Source of the DNA: Candidatus Rifleibacteriota bacterium
GTDB taxonomy: Bacteria > Riflebacteria > Ozemobacteria > Ozemobacterales > Ozemobacteraceae
Length of the DNA: 22,839 bases
Assembly (NCBI GenBank): GCA_029560455.1
Contig: JAKQKW010000334.1
Coordinates: 1-22,839, forward strand
Reading direction: 5' to 3'
Shown here piece by piece: positions 22,011-22,839 of this stretch (positions are counted from its first letter, which is position 1; each line of letters opens with the position of its first letter). The notes below the pieces were generated by a model. The model did no database searches. It saw only the letters and a program-made list of their open reading frames with translations, and was not told the DNA's origin. Made by a program: the position numbers and the translations under genes.

Positions 22011-22745
22011 CTATTGCTGATGATTCAGCCCGGCGCTTTTGAGCAGGGCTGCCTTTTCTTCTGCGTTTAAAGGCCTGAGTTCGCCGGCTTTGAGATTGCC
22101 GATGCTCAGGGGGCCGAATCTGACACGGTGCAGGCTGATTACCTGACGGCCGAGATGGGCGAACATGCGGCGCACCTGGCGTTTGCGACCTTCACGAATG
22201 ACAACCGTGTAGCTGTCTTGTTCTGAATTCTTTTTTATGCGGCAGGGGGCGGTCAGGCCGTCGTCGAGTTCGAGGCCGCGGCTGAATTTTTCGCTTTCTT
22301 CGGCTGAAAGTGGTGTGCCCGAAATTCTCACCAGGTATTCCTTGTCGACTTTGAAAGAGGGGTGCAGCAGTCGGTTGGTAAGTTCGCCGTGATTGGTGAT
22401 CAGCAACAGTCCGGTCGAGTCGTAATCGAGTCGCCCAACGGGGTAGAGGCGTCGACCGGCCGGCAGATAATCGGCGATGGTTGGGCGTCCCCGTTCATCT
22501 TTCAACGTGGTAACTACACGCAGAGGCTTGTTGAAAAGAAAAATCTGGTAATCGTCGGCGGGCGGCGTAATAATTTTGCCGTTAACTTTTATGACCGGCG
22601 GCTTGTCGGCGTCGACCGAAAAGCCCTGTCCTTCAACCGTCTGCCCGTTGACCGAAACAGCACCGGCATCGATAAGCTTTTCGACGGCGCGGCGCGAAGC
22701 GACGCCCCAGTTGGCGAGCAGTTTCTGCAGTCTTACCAGTTGCAT
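22011..22745 (-). CDS. rluB: 16S/23S rRNA pseudouridine synthase, RsuA/RluB family
   Basis: A 244-residue enzyme that isomerises a specific uridine in rRNA to pseudouridine. An S4 RNA-binding domain covers about 1-60 (RLQKLLANWGVASRRAVEKL, then the VSVNGQ turn). The catalytic domain has the family motif YPVGRLDYDSTGLLLITNHG, with the catalytic aspartate D107 in GRLD, and the C-terminal REGRKRQVRRM (184-194). Length and the GRLDYDS form resemble the RluB of Gram-positive bacteria more than E. coli RluB, which is longer; RsuA-type specificity cannot be excluded. The ATG is preceded directly by an in-frame TAA, so it cannot start further upstream. No strong ribosome binding site is seen; the upstream frame overlaps the start by 13 nt. 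The 3' end (22026-22053) contains the 28-bp sequence shared with the hairpin at 371. Confidence 0.93.
   Translation of the reverse strand: MQLVRLQKLLANWGVASRRAVEKLIDAGAVSVNGQTVEGQGFSVDADKPPVIKVNGKIITPPADDYQIFLFNKPLRVVTTLKDERGRPTIADYLPAGRRLYPVGRLDYDSTGLLLITNHGELTNRLLHPSFKVDKEYLVRISGTPLSAEESEKFSRGLELDDGLTAPCRIKKNSEQDSYTVVIREGRKRQVRRMFAHLGRQVISLHRVRFGPLSIGNLKAGELRPLNAEEKAALLKSAGLNHQQ
22026..22053 (+). repeat. 28-bp exact repeat, copy 2 (inside rluB 3' end)
   Basis: Identical and in the same orientation to 371-398. On the coding (-) strand it encodes AALLKSAGL near the rluB C-terminus. It still has 6-bp arms (CAGCCC / GGGCTG) with the same 14-nt loop, but lacks the outer pairs of the intergenic copy. 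Read on the + strand it is followed by TTTTCTTC. Confidence 0.85.
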
Positions 22746-22839
22746 TTAACGGTAAAATTCATCACTCTTCCGGCTGGAGTGTCAGAATAGCTGCCTCTTT
22801 CAAAAAACGGGTCTGAAACGCAGTTAACGCGCTTGATCA
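22733..22839 (-). CDS. C-terminal tail of an upstream gene (truncated), overlapping rluB
   Basis: On the - strand a frame is open from the right edge (first full codon 22837-22835) to a TAA at 22735-22733, giving 34 visible residues, ending ERGSYSDTPAGRV then MNFTVKCNW. It overlaps the rluB start by 13 nt, a typical operon overlap that would explain the lack of a ribosome binding site for rluB. The two other frames carry stops in this stretch. I do not recognise a family, and 34 residues are too few to judge; the end looks like a beta strand. Confidence 0.4.
   Translation of the reverse strand, partial: IKRVNCVSDPFFERGSYSDTPAGRVMNFTVKCNW

Noticed and set aside
22762..22836. Short - strand frame ending TLQPEE before rluB
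   Set aside because: It has a stop at the window edge, so at most 24 codons, while the neighbouring frame runs open to the edge and overlaps rluB in operon fashion.

Overview
The window comes from a Gram-negative (diderm) bacterium. The evidence is an outer-membrane TpsB transporter with POTRA domains and a C-terminal phenylalanine, together with its secreted TpsA partner. Base composition looks close to balanced. I cannot fix the phylum. The exoprotein belongs to the leukotoxin LktA family of filamentous adhesins, best known from Fusobacterium and Negativicutes, but composition and neighbours do not prove either origin. No rRNA, tRNA, CRISPR array, insertion sequence or phage gene was seen.

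Layout, left to right. (1) 1-350, + strand: the C-terminal end of an unrecognised protein. (2) 351-460: a convergent intergenic gap with a perfect 13-bp hairpin. Its core is a 28-bp sequence found again, exactly, inside the 3' end of the pseudouridine synthase gene 21.6 kb away. (3) 461-19712, - strand: a three-gene two-partner secretion cassette. In transcription order it is a giant tpsA (5710 codons without interruption, three quarters of the window), tpsB (overlapping tpsA by one base) and a small YbjN-like gene 20 bp downstream. (4) 19713-20037: the tpsA leader, a hairpin terminator, and the 3' flank of the next operon. (5) 20038-22745, - strand: a tight operon of rluB, a membrane NarL-type histidine kinase and its response regulator, with 1-nt spacing and an 11-nt overlap. 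(6) 22733-22839, - strand: the tail of another gene, overlapping the rluB start by 13 nt.

How the parts may work together. TpsA has a long basic signal peptide, an N-terminal TPS domain, about 5000 residues of beta-helix repeats broken by helix-rich and aromatic-rich islands, and an acidic, cysteine-free C-terminus with no visible anchor. TpsB would move it across the outer membrane. The third gene has a fold family related to type III secretion chaperones. A dedicated cytoplasmic helper for a very large exoprotein is the most interesting hypothesis here, and it is untested. The kinase/regulator pair lies directly upstream on the same strand and is a candidate regulator of the cassette, by position only.
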